A stretch of 64,000 bases of DNA from Multifurca ochricompacta (taxonomy: Eukaryota; Basidiomycota; Agaricomycetes; Russulales; Russulaceae): the NCBI GenBank assembly GCA_022496185.1, contig WTXG01000075.1, positions 62,001-126,000 of the forward strand, given 5' to 3'. The position numbers and the translations under genes are program-made. The notes below the pieces were generated by a model, which was not told the origin of the DNA, did not search any database, and saw only the letters and a program-made list of their open reading frames with translations. Numbering within the stretch: the first letter of the stretch is position 1; each line of letters opens with the position of its first letter. Below, piece by piece: positions 10,838 to 21,794 of this stretch.

Positions 10838-11354
10838 TTACAGTGATGTCTTTGGTGCAGGGAACAATGATGGTGGCTTTACTGAATTGGTCTACCACCA
10901 CAAACAGGGAGTCATATGACTGAGACAGGGGTAAGTCTGTGATAAAGTCCATGGTGACTGTTCCCCATACTCAAGCTGGAACTTGGTTGCGTTGTAAAGG
11001 GATGGGTAGTCAAGGTCAAACTTTGGTTTCTTGGCAGGTGGCACATCTGTCCACATATTCTTTGACAAAGGAGGACATCCCTGGCCACCAGAATTCTCAT
11101 GATACTAGTTCATAGGTCTTCCATCTGCCTGGATGTCCTGTGGCAATGGAGTCATGATGTAGTTTTACAATGTCTCTTCATAGTTCTTGGGATTTGGGGA
11201 CATAGACTTGCCTTTATGTAGGATTAGGCCATTCTCTAGGTTCCAGTCCTCCAGTCCTCTGGCAAGGGAATGTGGGCCATTATACAAGATGGTAGTCAGG
11301 GCTTGGGTGACTTCATTGTCATGGTCTTGGCAATCTTTGATTCTGTGGTGTAGG
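10838..11354 (-). pseudogene. pol: Gypsy-C integrase part, 3' of the hAT-1 insertion
   Basis: Minus-strand integrase: zinc-binding region with HHDS and CATCQ (about 11040-11150), then the catalytic start [10 protein letters not shown] near 10930-10960. It is the direct continuation of the fragment at 20522-21794. Removing hAT-1 and one copy of the duplicated 8 bp restores one reading frame from RNase H into the integrase linker. TGA stops at 11097-11099, 11016-11018, 11010-11012 and 10971-10973 all fall where Arg is expected. The core is lost beyond about 10838. Confidence 0.82.
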
Positions 11355-12055
11355 TAGTGAATAGCAGGGGTAACCCCCAGGTATCTTCATTGGTACCCAT
11401 ACCCATACCCGTACCTGTCGCTATGGGTATGGGTAACCCGTGGGTCACCTGCAGGTTGTGTGTGTTAAACACGTGCAAGTTTTTTACTTGCATTGCGCAT
11501 TTCAGATATCCGGCCTGGGCCATCCTGGACCAAGGAGATACACAACATGTTCATTTATGGCTGCTTAAGATCCCTCAATGACTCTTGTTTTATGCTCAGA
11601 AGATTAAGATAATTTATTATTCCATTTTTATTTTATTATTCTGGTCTCAATTTTATACAAGCACAACTAAAATCCACCCCAATATACAGAGATGATTAGA
11701 TAGGATGTAATAGAACATTGAATGAAAAGCTTGTCAGATAACCACACAGAATGCAAAAATAATTGACAAATGCATAGTGATTTCCAGGGGTAACCCCTGG
11801 ATATTTGTTTTGATACCCAGGTTACCCATAAAATGAAACGCATGCAAGTTCTTTGGTTGCATCGCGCATTTCGGACAATCGGCCCAGACCATCCTGGTCT
11901 GGGAGATACGCACTTGGATACAACACGTTCATTTGTGGCTACTCAGGATCCCTCAATAATTGCTGATTTATGTTCAGAAGATTAATTTGATTCTTTATTT
12001 ACATTATTATTTTATTTCATTTTGTGGAACAGGCATGGCACAGGCTTGTACTTTA
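11355..12055. repeat. hAT-1 left terminal modules (tandem)
   Basis: Two related modules of about 420 bp start at 11355 and 11775. Each begins with a hAT-like TAGTGA end and a GGGGTAACCCC motif, then a stretch with ACTTGCATTGCGCATTTC, a GGCC-rich imperfect palindrome and an AT-rich tail. The same modules occur inverted at 22545-23244 and, in three rounds, at 33310-34226. Confidence 0.75.
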
Positions 12056-12538
12056 GATACTACTTTACTACTATCTTATCTCACCTTGTTAGCTGCGAGG
12101 CTTAGATGCTTTCAATAGAGCAATAGCAACTACTTTATTACAGTAGTTATACAGTGTTTATATACATTCTATGTACAGTGCCTCACAAAACTGAGTCAAT
12201 GTTTTGCACTTTTTGCACTGTTTGTTGAATATCACATCAGCCAAAACAAATATAAACAAAGTCTTGGTAGACCATAAAAGGTACAAGATAAGGGTTATGT
12301 AATGCAACAATGATTATGTAATTCTGATCAAAACCTGTGGAGCTATGCCCATTTCAAATTGGGGACTCATTGACTCAGTTTTGTGAGTGGGTATAAGAAA
12401 TATCAGAATCTGATGCTCCACCAAATGTACAGCAACCAATCCTTAATATATGGTTACCATAGTTATCTTAATATTGATGGGACCTGGAATAGAGCTATTT
12501 AACCATGGTTTACATTCCCAGAATATTATAATTTCCCA

Positions 12539-12982
12539 ATGCACCCCACCTCCTCTGCTCAGAGAGAAAACATGCTCTCTCTGGCCTCTGAAGGTCATTC
12601 CACTGACACTATTGCCTCCAGACTCAGCCTCAGCCAGTCCACAGTCTCTAGGACACTCAGAACCCTCCTTCCCAACCATCAATCACCTCATTTTGGTCAT
12701 CTTTCCAAGCTCTCTGGTACCTCTGAACATGCTATCATGATACAAATCACCACAGGAAAGGTTGGCAATGCTGTCCAGGCCACAAAGCACATCAATTCCA
12801 TCATCCCCAACCATGTCTCTTCACAAACTGTGCATTGGGTTCTTAAACAACATTCATTCAAGGCTGTAACAAAGAAGAAAAGGCCACTACTCTCTGCAGT
12901 ACATTGCAAGAAGCACTTAGCCTTTGCTTTCAAGTACAGAGAGTGGACTGTGGAGGACTGGCATCTGACCCAAACCTGTTAA
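12539..12982 (+). pseudogene. Tc1 transposase, N-terminal half (left arm of Tc1-2)
   Basis: Encodes the bipartite helix-turn-helix DNA-binding region of a Tc1 transposase: a SLASEGHSTDTIASRL-type first helix-turn-helix, then a region with QTVHWVLKQ, up to WTVEDW at the edge of the catalytic domain. The palindrome turns there and the frame ends in spacer sequence at 12982. No catalytic Asp/Asp/Glu is present. It could in principle give a DNA-binding fragment without catalytic activity. Confidence 0.82.
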
Positions 12983-13436
12983 TTTTGGTCTCAGCTGACC
13001 AAATCACCCTCTCCCAGTCCTCCATAGTCCATTTTTGGTACTTCAAAGCAAAGGCTAAGTGCTTCTTGCAATGTACTGCAGAGAGTAGTGGCCTTTTCTT
13101 CTTTGTTACAGCCTTGAATGAATGTTGTTTAAGAACCCAATGCACAGTTTGTGAAGAGACATGGTTGGGGATGATGGAATTGATGTGCTTTGTGGCCTGG
13201 ACAGCATTGCCAACCTTTCCTGTGGTGATTTGTATCATGATAGCATGTTCAGAGGTACCAGAGAGCTTGGAAAGATGACCAAAATGAGGTGATTGATGGT
13301 TGGGAAGGAGGGTTCTGAGTGTCCTAGAGACTGTGGACTGGCTGAGGCTGAGTCTGGAGGCAATAGTGTCAGTGGAATGACCTTCAGAGGCCAGAGAGAG
13401 CATGTTTTCTCTCTGAGCAGAGGAGGTGGGGTGCAT
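12930..13436 (-). pseudogene. Tc1 transposase, N-terminal half (right arm of Tc1-2)
   Basis: Inverted partner of the left-arm fragment, with virtually the same residues. It extends slightly further, through VIWSAETKINRFGSD, the segment carrying the first catalytic Asp of the family, before running into inverted sequence. The rest of the DDE domain is missing. An open frame of 168 codons survives. Confidence 0.82.
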
Positions 13437-13800
13437 TGGGAAATTATAATATTCTGGGAATGTAAACCATGGTTAAATAGCTCTATTCCAGGTCCCATCA
13501 ATATTAAGATAACTATGGTAACCATATATTAAGGATTGGTTGCTGTACATTTGGTGGAGCATCAGATTCTGATATTTCTTATACCCACTCACAAAACTGA
13601 GTCAATGAGTCCCCAATTTGAAATGGGCATAGCTCCACAGGTTTTGATCAGAATTACATAATCATTGTTGCATTACATAACCCTTATCTTGTACCTTTTA
13701 TGGTCTACCAAGACTTTGTTTATATTTGTTTTGGCTGATGTGATATTCAACAAACAGTGCAAAAGTGCAAAACATTGACTCAGTTTTGTGAGGCACTGTA

Positions 13801-14431
13801 CTATATCAGCTACTAGATTAAATGAACACATTATCTTGTTATCTTGTTTATTGATGTGATTTGATCATATGTCAGATCTTAGATGTATATCCTAAGTATC
13901 TAATTAATTTGTGAATGTGTTTTTGATCTCATTACTTGTGTTATCTACGTGTGATCACAATCATGTTGGACCACTATCTCGGAACCTCTGTACTGGTATC
14001 TTGGTTCAACACATTTCATACAAGTGCAACTGTTCTGTGCATTTCTGCACATTTTGGATAACTGGCCCGACCAGACCCAAGGAGATAAGATTGCGCGACT
14101 GTTCTGCATTTTTGGCATACAGTTCCACTTCTTTCACGTGCGTGCCCCTTTGCCTTGCATTTCATTCTGAATGACTTGTAGTGTACAATGACCATAACTT
14201 TGAATCAATTATCCAGTTTGATTCCCTTCCATCCAACTGTCTGCATTGACTCAGATCTCAAATTGAATTTACTCTTATTTGCGCTTGCTCTGCTCTACAA
14301 GTCAATCTTCATGCTATTGCCAACTGCAAATCCAGCCTACATTATACTGGACTAACACCAGTACCCTCTCACCCACTTTTTCCATATGATAAGTATAAGT
14401 AGTTACTGATTATACTAGTAAATAATGCCAG
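13801..14431. other. hAT-1 non-coding sequence 3' of the transposase
   Basis: No gene seen. It contains a single relative of the 56-bp MITE-X unit (13870-13930). The stretch 13801-13970 is also retained, inverted, in the deletion derivative hAT-1a (about 22355-22535). Confidence 0.55.
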
Positions 14432-17220
14432 TCAAATCAAATCCCAATCTTCCTCAAGCTCCTCCTCCTCTCCCTCAACCTCTGGGAGAATAGTTGCAGC
14501 TTTCACATCACTATTCTTTACATATCCCAGCTTGCTCCATTCCCCAACCATCATCAAAGCTCGAGTTGACTGAACTGAGAGGCGAGAGTGGAGATGTGAC
14601 AAAAGAATGCAGCCTGTGCTGAAAACCCACTTGACATTCACAGATGTTGCTGAAATATGTGTATTAGTAGACCCAAAAACTCTTATAACAATTTCATTAC
14701 TTACCTGGTATTGTGAGATAATCCATTGCCATTCGAGAAAGCTGCGGGTACATGAGTTGATGCTCATACCACCAAGCAAGAGCATCCTTTACATACTCTG
14801 GGTCTGTGCTGAGGAAGCGCTCCAGCTTGTCTTGTAGATTTGAGGGTTTGGGTGCAGCAAACACAGGAAGATTGTCAAACATGTTCTTTGAGGGCGATCC
14901 TCTGGCCTATGGATTCAATGTTAATGTTAATACTTGGATCACAAGGTAAAATTATTAGTACTTACTTCTTCAAACATCTCTTTATCTTTGTCTACTGTAG
15001 CAACTTTGTAGGTGCCCTCAAATTGGTCTTGAACAATTTTCAGTGATGTTGTGATCCACTCTTCTGTCCAGCCAGCATTTCTGAAGTACTCTAGCTTGTG
15101 TCGAGGGTGGAGAACTAGGGAAATGATTGGCTGAATGCATAATGTGGTTGAAATGCAAGTACATACCCATAGCAATCCTATAAACCTCAGAAAGATCCAT
15201 TTTGCTGTAGTACTGGTTAAGGGTTTTCTTTGCCATTGTAAGTGCAGCTTGAATAGACAAGGGATATCGCAGATTGAGTGCATTGGTGGCAAGAACCTCA
15301 TCAATGTGGTCCATGGCAGGAATGACCATTGCAATGCTTGGGATGCCATCACGGGAGAAAAAGAGTGTCACATCCTTGAAGATCTGGACAGAATGAGTAA
15401 AAGAATCAAACAAGGTATGAAAACTCACCTTTAGAACCTGGCACAGCTGACAAGCTATCTCCCATTCATTCACGTCCATCTCATACTGCCTCAGCTTCAT
15501 CTCCCAGTCACCAGTGATAATGTCCAGTGCTTCAGAATATGTCACAGCAAAGTTCAGCATGTCATATGTTGAGTTCCATTGGGTGGACATGTCCTGGGGC
15601 ATCATATGACAACTGAGATTGAGGTCTTTGAGAGTGGAAACCCATTTTGGGAGGATGAGCGTTGATGAGTTTTTGATCGCGAACGCTATCTTGTGGATCT
15701 AGCATGGGTGCTTAGTCAGAGATCTACAGCATTAGCGCCAACTGGACGCACCTTCACCAACATTGTTTGCACTGGTTGTACATCACCATCAAGATCGTCC
15801 AACTCCAGCTCCAACATCCCTTGGTGCTCATCCACCCATCCTTCACCATCTTCATTGTTGTCATCATCATCATCATCACCACCATCTGCCTGGGTCAATA
15901 CTTCCTCAACATCAAGATCTCCTGCTAGTGTGCGTAATGCGATAATTGCCTTGTCAATGATCTCACCATCTTGTGCCTGTGGAATGTCAAATTGTTGAAT
16001 GACAGTCTTAGCAATCAGGTTGATGATGTGTGCAAAGCAACGTGTTCGACTTGCTGGGCCAGTGAATTTGGCAAGGAGGGTTTTAGTTCATCAACCATTC
16101 TGTTGTTATTGGTTGCATTGTCACAAGTGATGCTTAGGATCTATGGGAATGTGTTAAGTTTATATATTCCTCATCACTTGTTTGGATACTGACCTTATCA
16201 GCAATACCAAAATCATCAAGGATCTTTGCAAATGCGGCAGCAAGGTTCAATCCTGAATGTGACATGGCCACCTCAACGAGATCGAGAAGCATGGCAACAG
16301 GGACACCATCCCACTCAAAGTGGACCATAACAGCAACATAAGCCTTGTGGTTAGGCAACGTCCAAGCATCTGTCGCAAAGTTCAAGGCACCATCATATTC
16401 CTGTAAAGCATAAGTCAACATTTCAGCTCTGATATAGACGTCACATTCACACACCTGTAGCATCAATGCAATCCTCTGGCGACACTGAACGAAGACATTC
16501 TTGACATCACGGGACACAGTGAAAGGTGAAGGTATGTAGCATTCAGGCCTCCCAGTTTTCATCAGTGACTGAAACCCCCAATCCTTGACAATGTTAAAGG
16601 GTCGAACGCTTTCCGAAACCCATCAAACAATCTCCGCGCTGCCACAGTCAAGAACAATCTCAGTATGGTTGCAGCTCTCTATTGGTGGTGACATACCATG
16701 ATTCTGTCTTGGTATGTTGCCGATAAGAGTAAGTTACTTTATTGAAGTTAGTCCTCTCAAACATTGCAGTAATTGACCCATTTTTCAATGTAGTGTTTTC
16801 CATGGCCTCTCATGCAGCACAGACATCCTTACTCTGGTCTGCGGTCTCTATAATCTCCTTGCTCCAACAGAGTTTGGCATGACGCCTCAAGTTGCTTGTT
16901 GATTTGGCATCCCCTGTATCCAGGTAATGTTGGATGTGCCAGTAATGCTGACCTTTCCCTTTGCAGTGCTTTGCATTACACTCAAAGACATAGGGCATAG
17001 CATGAGTCCGGGTAACTCGCGAGTTTTTTGAGTAGAGCTGTGGGAAAACTCGCGGGTATTGATACTCATGGATCCAGGTGATCCGTGGGAAAATACTCAT
17101 GCGGATCTGGGTATTGATTTTGGCACCCCAGGTACCCGCACAGGTACTCGCGGAATACTCGTGGGAATATTATTATATAAAATTATTTTTTTACTAGGCT
17201 TGTCAACCTAGAACAGAAAT

Positions 17221-17296
17221 GGCTGAAACATGGATTGAACCTAAGACCTCTGGGAACAAGCTCAGTCCAGTGCTCTAACCACTAAGCCACCCAGCC
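17221..17296 (-). other. tRNA-like segment with A and B boxes (copy 2)
   Basis: Same tRNA-like sequence as at 6063-6138, differing by only a few bases. The box A and box B motifs and the GGCTG/CAGCC acceptor pairing are kept. The anticodon arm is oversized, so it is not a functional tRNA. Confidence 0.6.
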
Positions 17297-17344
17297 TCAC
17301 TAGTAAAGACACACAATATATTATATATAGGGTTATGCAGAATT

Positions 17345-17965
17345 GATTTTATCACTTGTATCTAATTAATTGTGAACGCATTTTGATCTTATCACTTGTA
17401 TTATCTTAGATGTATATCTTTAGTATCTAATTAATTGTGAACGCATTTTTGATCTTATCACTTAGATGTACATCCCAAGTATCTAATTAGTTGTGAATGC
17501 ATTTTTGATCTTATCACTTAGATGTACATCCCAAGTATCTAATTAATTGTGAACGCATTTTTGATCTTATCACTTAGATGTACATCCCAAGTATCTAATT
17601 AGTTGTGAATGCATTTTTGATCTTATCACTCAGATGTACATTCCAAGTATCTAATTAATTGTGAACGCGTTTTTGATCTTATCACTTAGATGTACATCCC
17701 AAGTATCTAATTAACTGTGAACGCATTTTTGATCTTATCACTTAGATGTACATCCTAAGTATCTAATTAATTGTGAACGCGTTTTTGATCTTATCACTTA
17801 GATGTACATCCCAAGTATCTAATTAGTTGTGAACGCATTTTTGATCTTATCACTTAGATGTACATCCCAAGTATCTAATTAACTGTGAACACATTTTTGA
17901 TCTTATCACTTAGATGTATATCCTAAGTATCTAATTAATTGTGAACATGTTTTTGATCTTATCAA
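17345..17965 (+). repeat. 56-bp tandem repeat array, 11 units
   Basis: Head-to-tail copies of the unit seen in MITE-X1, with 11 occurrences of the TCTAATTA-NTGTGAA core. Higher-order alternation is visible: units ending TTGTGAACGCA alternate with units ending TTGTGAATGCA, suggesting duplication in blocks. Confidence 0.88.
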
Positions 17966-18940
17966 TTAGGCGTGATCCCGGCATCTCTGTACTGATGCGT
18001 GCCAACGCGTGCATTCTTAAGCCTACCTTCCTAGATAGGAAGGCAATGCACGGTCCGATCGTGCGCCCCACACTTCGCGTTTTTTCGCGTTTTTTTGTGT
18101 TTTTTCGCATTTCTATAGATATTGTAACTGATTCTTGTTTTATTTTGGATCAGATGCATGATCTGACTTGAACTTTCGTGGGATTGTAGTAATATATATA
18201 TTCTTTCTGTGTATGCAAGATGAAGATCTCTGGCTGCCTCAAACCTTTCAAGTAAACCTACGAGTATACCCACGAGTACTTGGATCTGTGCGAGTATAGG
18301 ACTCACGGCTCCGGGTGATCCGTGGGAACATACTCATGTGGATCCAAGTATGGGATTATCTAATCTAAATACCCGCAAGTTCGGATCTGGGTAACTCACG
18401 AGTGCACTCGTGCTAGGCCCTACAAAGACATGAGCTCAACAGCCATCAATGTGATCAATGCAGGGATATGGTTTGAAAAAGGCATAGATTGGTGAGTTCC
18501 AATATTTCGAAAGTCTCTCTATGTGTGTTTTAGAAAAGACAGTGACATTGTGCGGGAAATGACTGACTTAGTTCATCTTCTGCAGACTCCTCAGGTTCAT
18601 CATCATCAATCACTATGATGCTAGAACCACTAGGATTGTTGTCGTCATCATTGCTTCCATCAGTGGCCTCTATTATTTGGCCTTTGACAAGATCATCTTC
18701 ATCTTCAATGTCTTCAATGTCATTGGAGGCCTGCTGGCTTCCAAAACTACCAGCACTTGTGTCCTTAGTAGGGAGCAGTGCTTGGCTTGGGTTTGTCAAT
18801 GAATGCGGTGACTTCTTTGCTTTCTTATTCTTTGTTAGCAGTGGATCAGCATTCTCTAGGACGTGCATAGTCTGCTTTTGTTTGCAAGAGCTCGAAGGAT
18901 GTAAATTGGGAGCAGCTTTGCTAGAGCTGGAGGGGGACAT

Positions 18941-20521
18941 TTTGAAACAATATACTCAGAAAGTCTAAATTTGAGAAATGGGGTTGTTTTACGCCTGGAC
19001 CCAGAAAAAAAAGTATAGATGTTGGTTAGGAAATATAAGATAAGATGCCATGTGTTGCTATAGGTAGATGACAATGAAAAGGCCTGTAAGATAACTGCGC
19101 AGAATGGAGGTTGATGCACGCATAAGGCTTGAGGTAGTCAGAGATGTTTAGTTCTGCTTATACAGCAATAATATGCCTATTACTACTATCCTACAAAGTG
19201 CCAGATCAGATAATATGTCTGATGCAAAATGAGACAGCAATCAGTTATGGACACATATGTGATCACGTGCAGTCTATTTACATGGTCTGGCACCTTCTAG
19301 AATACATTATAGACTACTTTTAGACTGTCCTTGCAACTTTATATTGTTCTATCTACTGACACAGTGTCCACAAATTGTTGAGATGAGCCAGTAGTGACCT
19401 GATAGTTCAGGACTAAACAGCCAGACACCTGGGTGGAGTTGATCTAATGATTGTGATAAGATAATCTAAAGTGCATCCATTAACTGATTTAGAGACAATT
19501 CCACATTGCACATGTGACACATTCCTTAACACATCTTGTCACAAGCAAATAGGACTATTTACTGTAATTATTGTCATGCTTTTATGTAGTATAAAAGGTT
19601 GCTACTTTGTACATGTTCACTTCCGTTTTGACCACAAGAACTGAACTATATCTTATTGTGCGCATTTCTGGCATCCCGGACCACTTGAAAGCCACCCAGA
19701 GGGTGTCACGTGATTGCATAATGTGTGCATCTTGTGTGTCTTGTAAAGTTGACCCTTCTTAGATAGAAGGGAGTCCGGACCGCTCTGACCCAGTCCACAC
19801 GATGTGAGATAGTTGCTGCCCTATGCAGAAATGGACACTGATAGATACATGTGGGCCCTGTTTGAGTAAAATAAATTAATAATCTGATTATAAAGTAGTC
19901 TAAAATAATTTTGTATGGATTATAAACAGTGCCAGACCGGCAGAAAGGATCACGCGTTAGTAAATAAGATGTGCTGTGATTGTTAAGTCAACCTTCCTTA
20001 ATAGGAAGGAGATCAGACCAATATGCTGGTCCAATGTAGTTGCTGCTCTATGCAGCCTGTAGATACACATGGGCCTTGTTTCAGTAAACTAATTTGATAA
20101 TTAGATTATAGAATAGTCTAAAGTAGTCTAGAGTGTATTTTAGATAGTGCCAGACTGGCAGAATTGATCGCACATTAATAAAACAGTTGCATCAGGATTT
20201 TCAAGAGAGTGGATCACTGATAACACTTTTATTTTACATCACACCGCTGATCTGCTTTGATATTTCATAGGATAACACTAGAACATATTTACAAAAACCC
20301 TGTAGCATACATCAAATAACATATTGTCATTTGTTTGCTAAAAATGTATTTTAACATTAAATTTCTGCTGATCTTGTCAATGACTGATGGCCACTTATAC
20401 CTGCCAAACCCGCAGCATGGGTATGGGTTTCTGGCAGGTTGGGAGTTGTATACCCATACCCGTACCCGTCAAAACCCGCAGTGCTTACCCATGCAGGTAT
20501 GAAAACCCTTGCTGATCCCTA
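18941..20521. repeat. hAT-1 right end, built of LTR-like sequence
   Basis: No coding sequence recognised. 19095-19260 is an inverted LTR-end relic. 19620-19970 and 19985-20330 are two successive copies related to the Gypsy-B LTR (shared landmarks: AGTCAACCTTC, CTATGCAG, GCCAGACNGGCAGAA, TTTCATAGGATA). The last about 150 bp carries GGGTATGGGT-type repeats leading to the terminus CTTGCTGATCCCTA. Confidence 0.6.
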
Positions 20522-21794
20522 GGTGTAGGGTGGAGTCATAGGTTGTTGTGACTGTGGTTTTCATGGCTTGAATGTGAAAAAACTTGGAGTCCAGGAGTAT
20601 GCATTCATCATTGTCATGCTCTATCCCCTCTTTATGGTCTGGACACTGGGACAGAGCATCAGATTTGTTGAAAGAGCCAGGTTTGTGAACAATGGTGAAG
20701 TTGTATTGAGACAGCTCAAGGGCCCATTGTGCTTGGTGGCAGGAGAGTTTTTGCTTGGAGTGGAAGTAAGTCAGGTTGTTATGGTCAGTCCACACCTTGA
20801 AGGGAAGGGCTGCACCCTCAAGGTAATGTTGCCAGGTATCAAGAGCATGCACAATGGCAAGAAGTTCTTTGTCATGGATGTCATAGTTACATTCAGCATC
20901 CAGCATGGATTTGGATAGGAAGGCAAGGGGGTGGTAGCAATTGAGTTCATCAGGTTGTTTAAGGATAGCACCAATGGCAAAGTCACTGGCATCAGTGATG
21001 ACATGGAAGGCCTTAGTATGGTCAGGGAGGGCAAGGACAGGGGCAGTGGTGAAAGCATCTTTTAGGGTGGAAAAGGCAAGGTCATGGTTGGGGGTCCAGA
21101 GGAAAGGGGTGTCTTTCTTGGTGAGGTCATGGAGGGGGCAGGCAATAAGGGAGAAGTCTTTGATAAAATGTCAGTAGAAGTTACAGAATCCAAGGAAGGC
21201 TTGGAGTTGTTTCAGGGTGCATGGGGGAGGCCATTTTGTGATACCCTCTAATTTAGCAGGGTCCATCTGGATATGGCCAGCTGTGATAACTAGGCCAAGG
21301 TAGTCAATGGTTGTTTGAGCAAAGGTACATTTTTCAGGCTTTAGGTATAAGTCAAACTGTTGGAGGCACTGGAGGACTTGGTGGGTAAGTGTTCTGTAGT
21401 GTTCCATGGTGTCTGTGAATATCAAGATGTCATCCATATAGATGACAACATGGTTGGTGGCAAGGAGATCTTCAAAGGCTCTATTCATGAAGGCTTGGAA
21501 TGTGGCAGGAGAGTTACAGAGTCCAAAGAACATGACAAGGGGTTCAAAGAGACCTCAATTGGTCTTAAAGGCAGCTTTCCATTCATCACCTTCTTTGATG
21601 CAGATATTGTTATATCCCCAGTGGATATCAAACTTGGTGAAGTAGTGAGCATGGTGAAGTTTGTCAATGAGTTCTGGGATCAAGGGTAGGGGGTAGGCAT
21701 TCTTTACTGGAATTTCATTCAAGGCTCAATAATCTTGGACAGGATGTAGTTTTCCATCCTTCTTTTTCATGAAGAAGAAGGGGCTAGCAATGGG
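20522..21794 (-). pseudogene. pol: Gypsy-C pol, RT and RNase H part
   Basis: Minus-strand RT from PFFFMKKKDGKL (about 21760) through the YMDD box at 21429-21440, then RNase H to about 20530, where hAT-1 interrupts. It continues at 11354. Single frame except for TGA at 21726-21728, 21555-21557 and 21171-21173. The upstream RT start, protease and gag are absent: the left end of hAT-1a follows immediately at 21795. The family differs from Gypsy-A/D/E/F (LLATNHVV where those have LILTGEVV). Confidence 0.88.

Larger units (their letters stand above)
12176..13798. mobile_element. Tc1-2, snap-back Tc1/mariner element with two N-terminal halves
   Basis: Ends CAGTGCCTCACAAAACTGAG with TA duplications at 12174-12175 and 13799-13800. 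Arms 12176-12960 and about 13013-13798 are near-identical inverted copies around a spacer of about 52 bp. Each arm carries the N-terminal half of a Tc1 transposase reading inward. This is the reverse of Tc1-1, which keeps two C-terminal halves. It lies in non-coding hAT-1 sequence. Confidence 0.92.
16991..18422. mobile_element. MITE-X2, hAT-type non-autonomous element
   Basis: Second copy of MITE-X, with ends TAGGGCATAGCATGAGT and GTGCTAGGCCCTA, and 8-bp duplications CAAAGACA (16983-16990 and 18423-18430). It splits the BED finger exon of the hAT-1 transposase. At 1432 bp it is 287 bp longer than MITE-X1, almost entirely through five extra 56-bp units. Confidence 0.93.
14432..18940 (-). pseudogene. 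hAT-1 transposase gene with introns
   Basis: Cut-and-paste hAT transposase. Order on the minus strand: acidic Ser-rich N-terminus (18940-18530); BED-type zinc finger (18423-18480 continuing at 16990-16880 beyond MITE-X2); RNase H-like core with FATDAW (about 16360) and ITCDNA (about 16120); an acidic insert (about 15800-15900); the dimerisation region ending in LLSHLHSRLS (about 14560-14600). GT-AG introns visible: 16639-16696, 16401-16454, 16141-16193, 15699-15751, 15383-15428, 15115-15166, 14907-14965, 14650-14704; one more near 18485-18545 is not pinned. TGA stops at 18436-18438, 16810-16812 and 16623-16625 plus MITE-X2 inactivate it. Splicing across the junctions restores family motifs such as IPATS. 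Confidence 0.88.
11355..20521 (-). mobile_element. hAT-1, hAT transposon with its own transposase gene
   Basis: Ends are TAGTGAATAGCAGGGG (left) and the complement of TAGGGATCAGCAAGGG (right). The 8-bp target duplication GGTGTAGG lies at 11347-11354 and 20522-20529. Total 9167 bp, about 6.1 kb once Tc1-2 and MITE-X2 are removed. The transposase gene is on the minus strand. The left end is built of tandem modules and the right end of LTR-like sequence. It sits inside Gypsy-C pol. Confidence 0.9.

Noticed and set aside
3718..13798. The Tc1 palindromes as sequencing fold-back artefacts
   Set aside because: Both have TA duplications on the two sides and matching terminal repeats, and the Tc1-1 breakpoint recurs at another locus (Tc1-3). 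A read-level check is still the decisive test.
17345..17965. Repeat array as a CRISPR-like locus
   Set aside because: Units of 56 bp abut with no spacers, lie inside a eukaryotic hAT MITE, and no cas genes exist here.
18530..18940. Stand-alone acidic Ser-rich gene
   Set aside because: It lies immediately upstream of the BED finger exon on the same strand, inside hAT-1, and fits the N-terminal exon of the transposase.
20522..21794. Gypsy-C RT fragment as cargo of one large hAT element spanning 19.9-22.4 kb
   Set aside because: The hAT termini face inward onto the fragment, and hAT-1 has its own perfect duplication with a partner end at 11355, so two separate elements flank host gypsy sequence.
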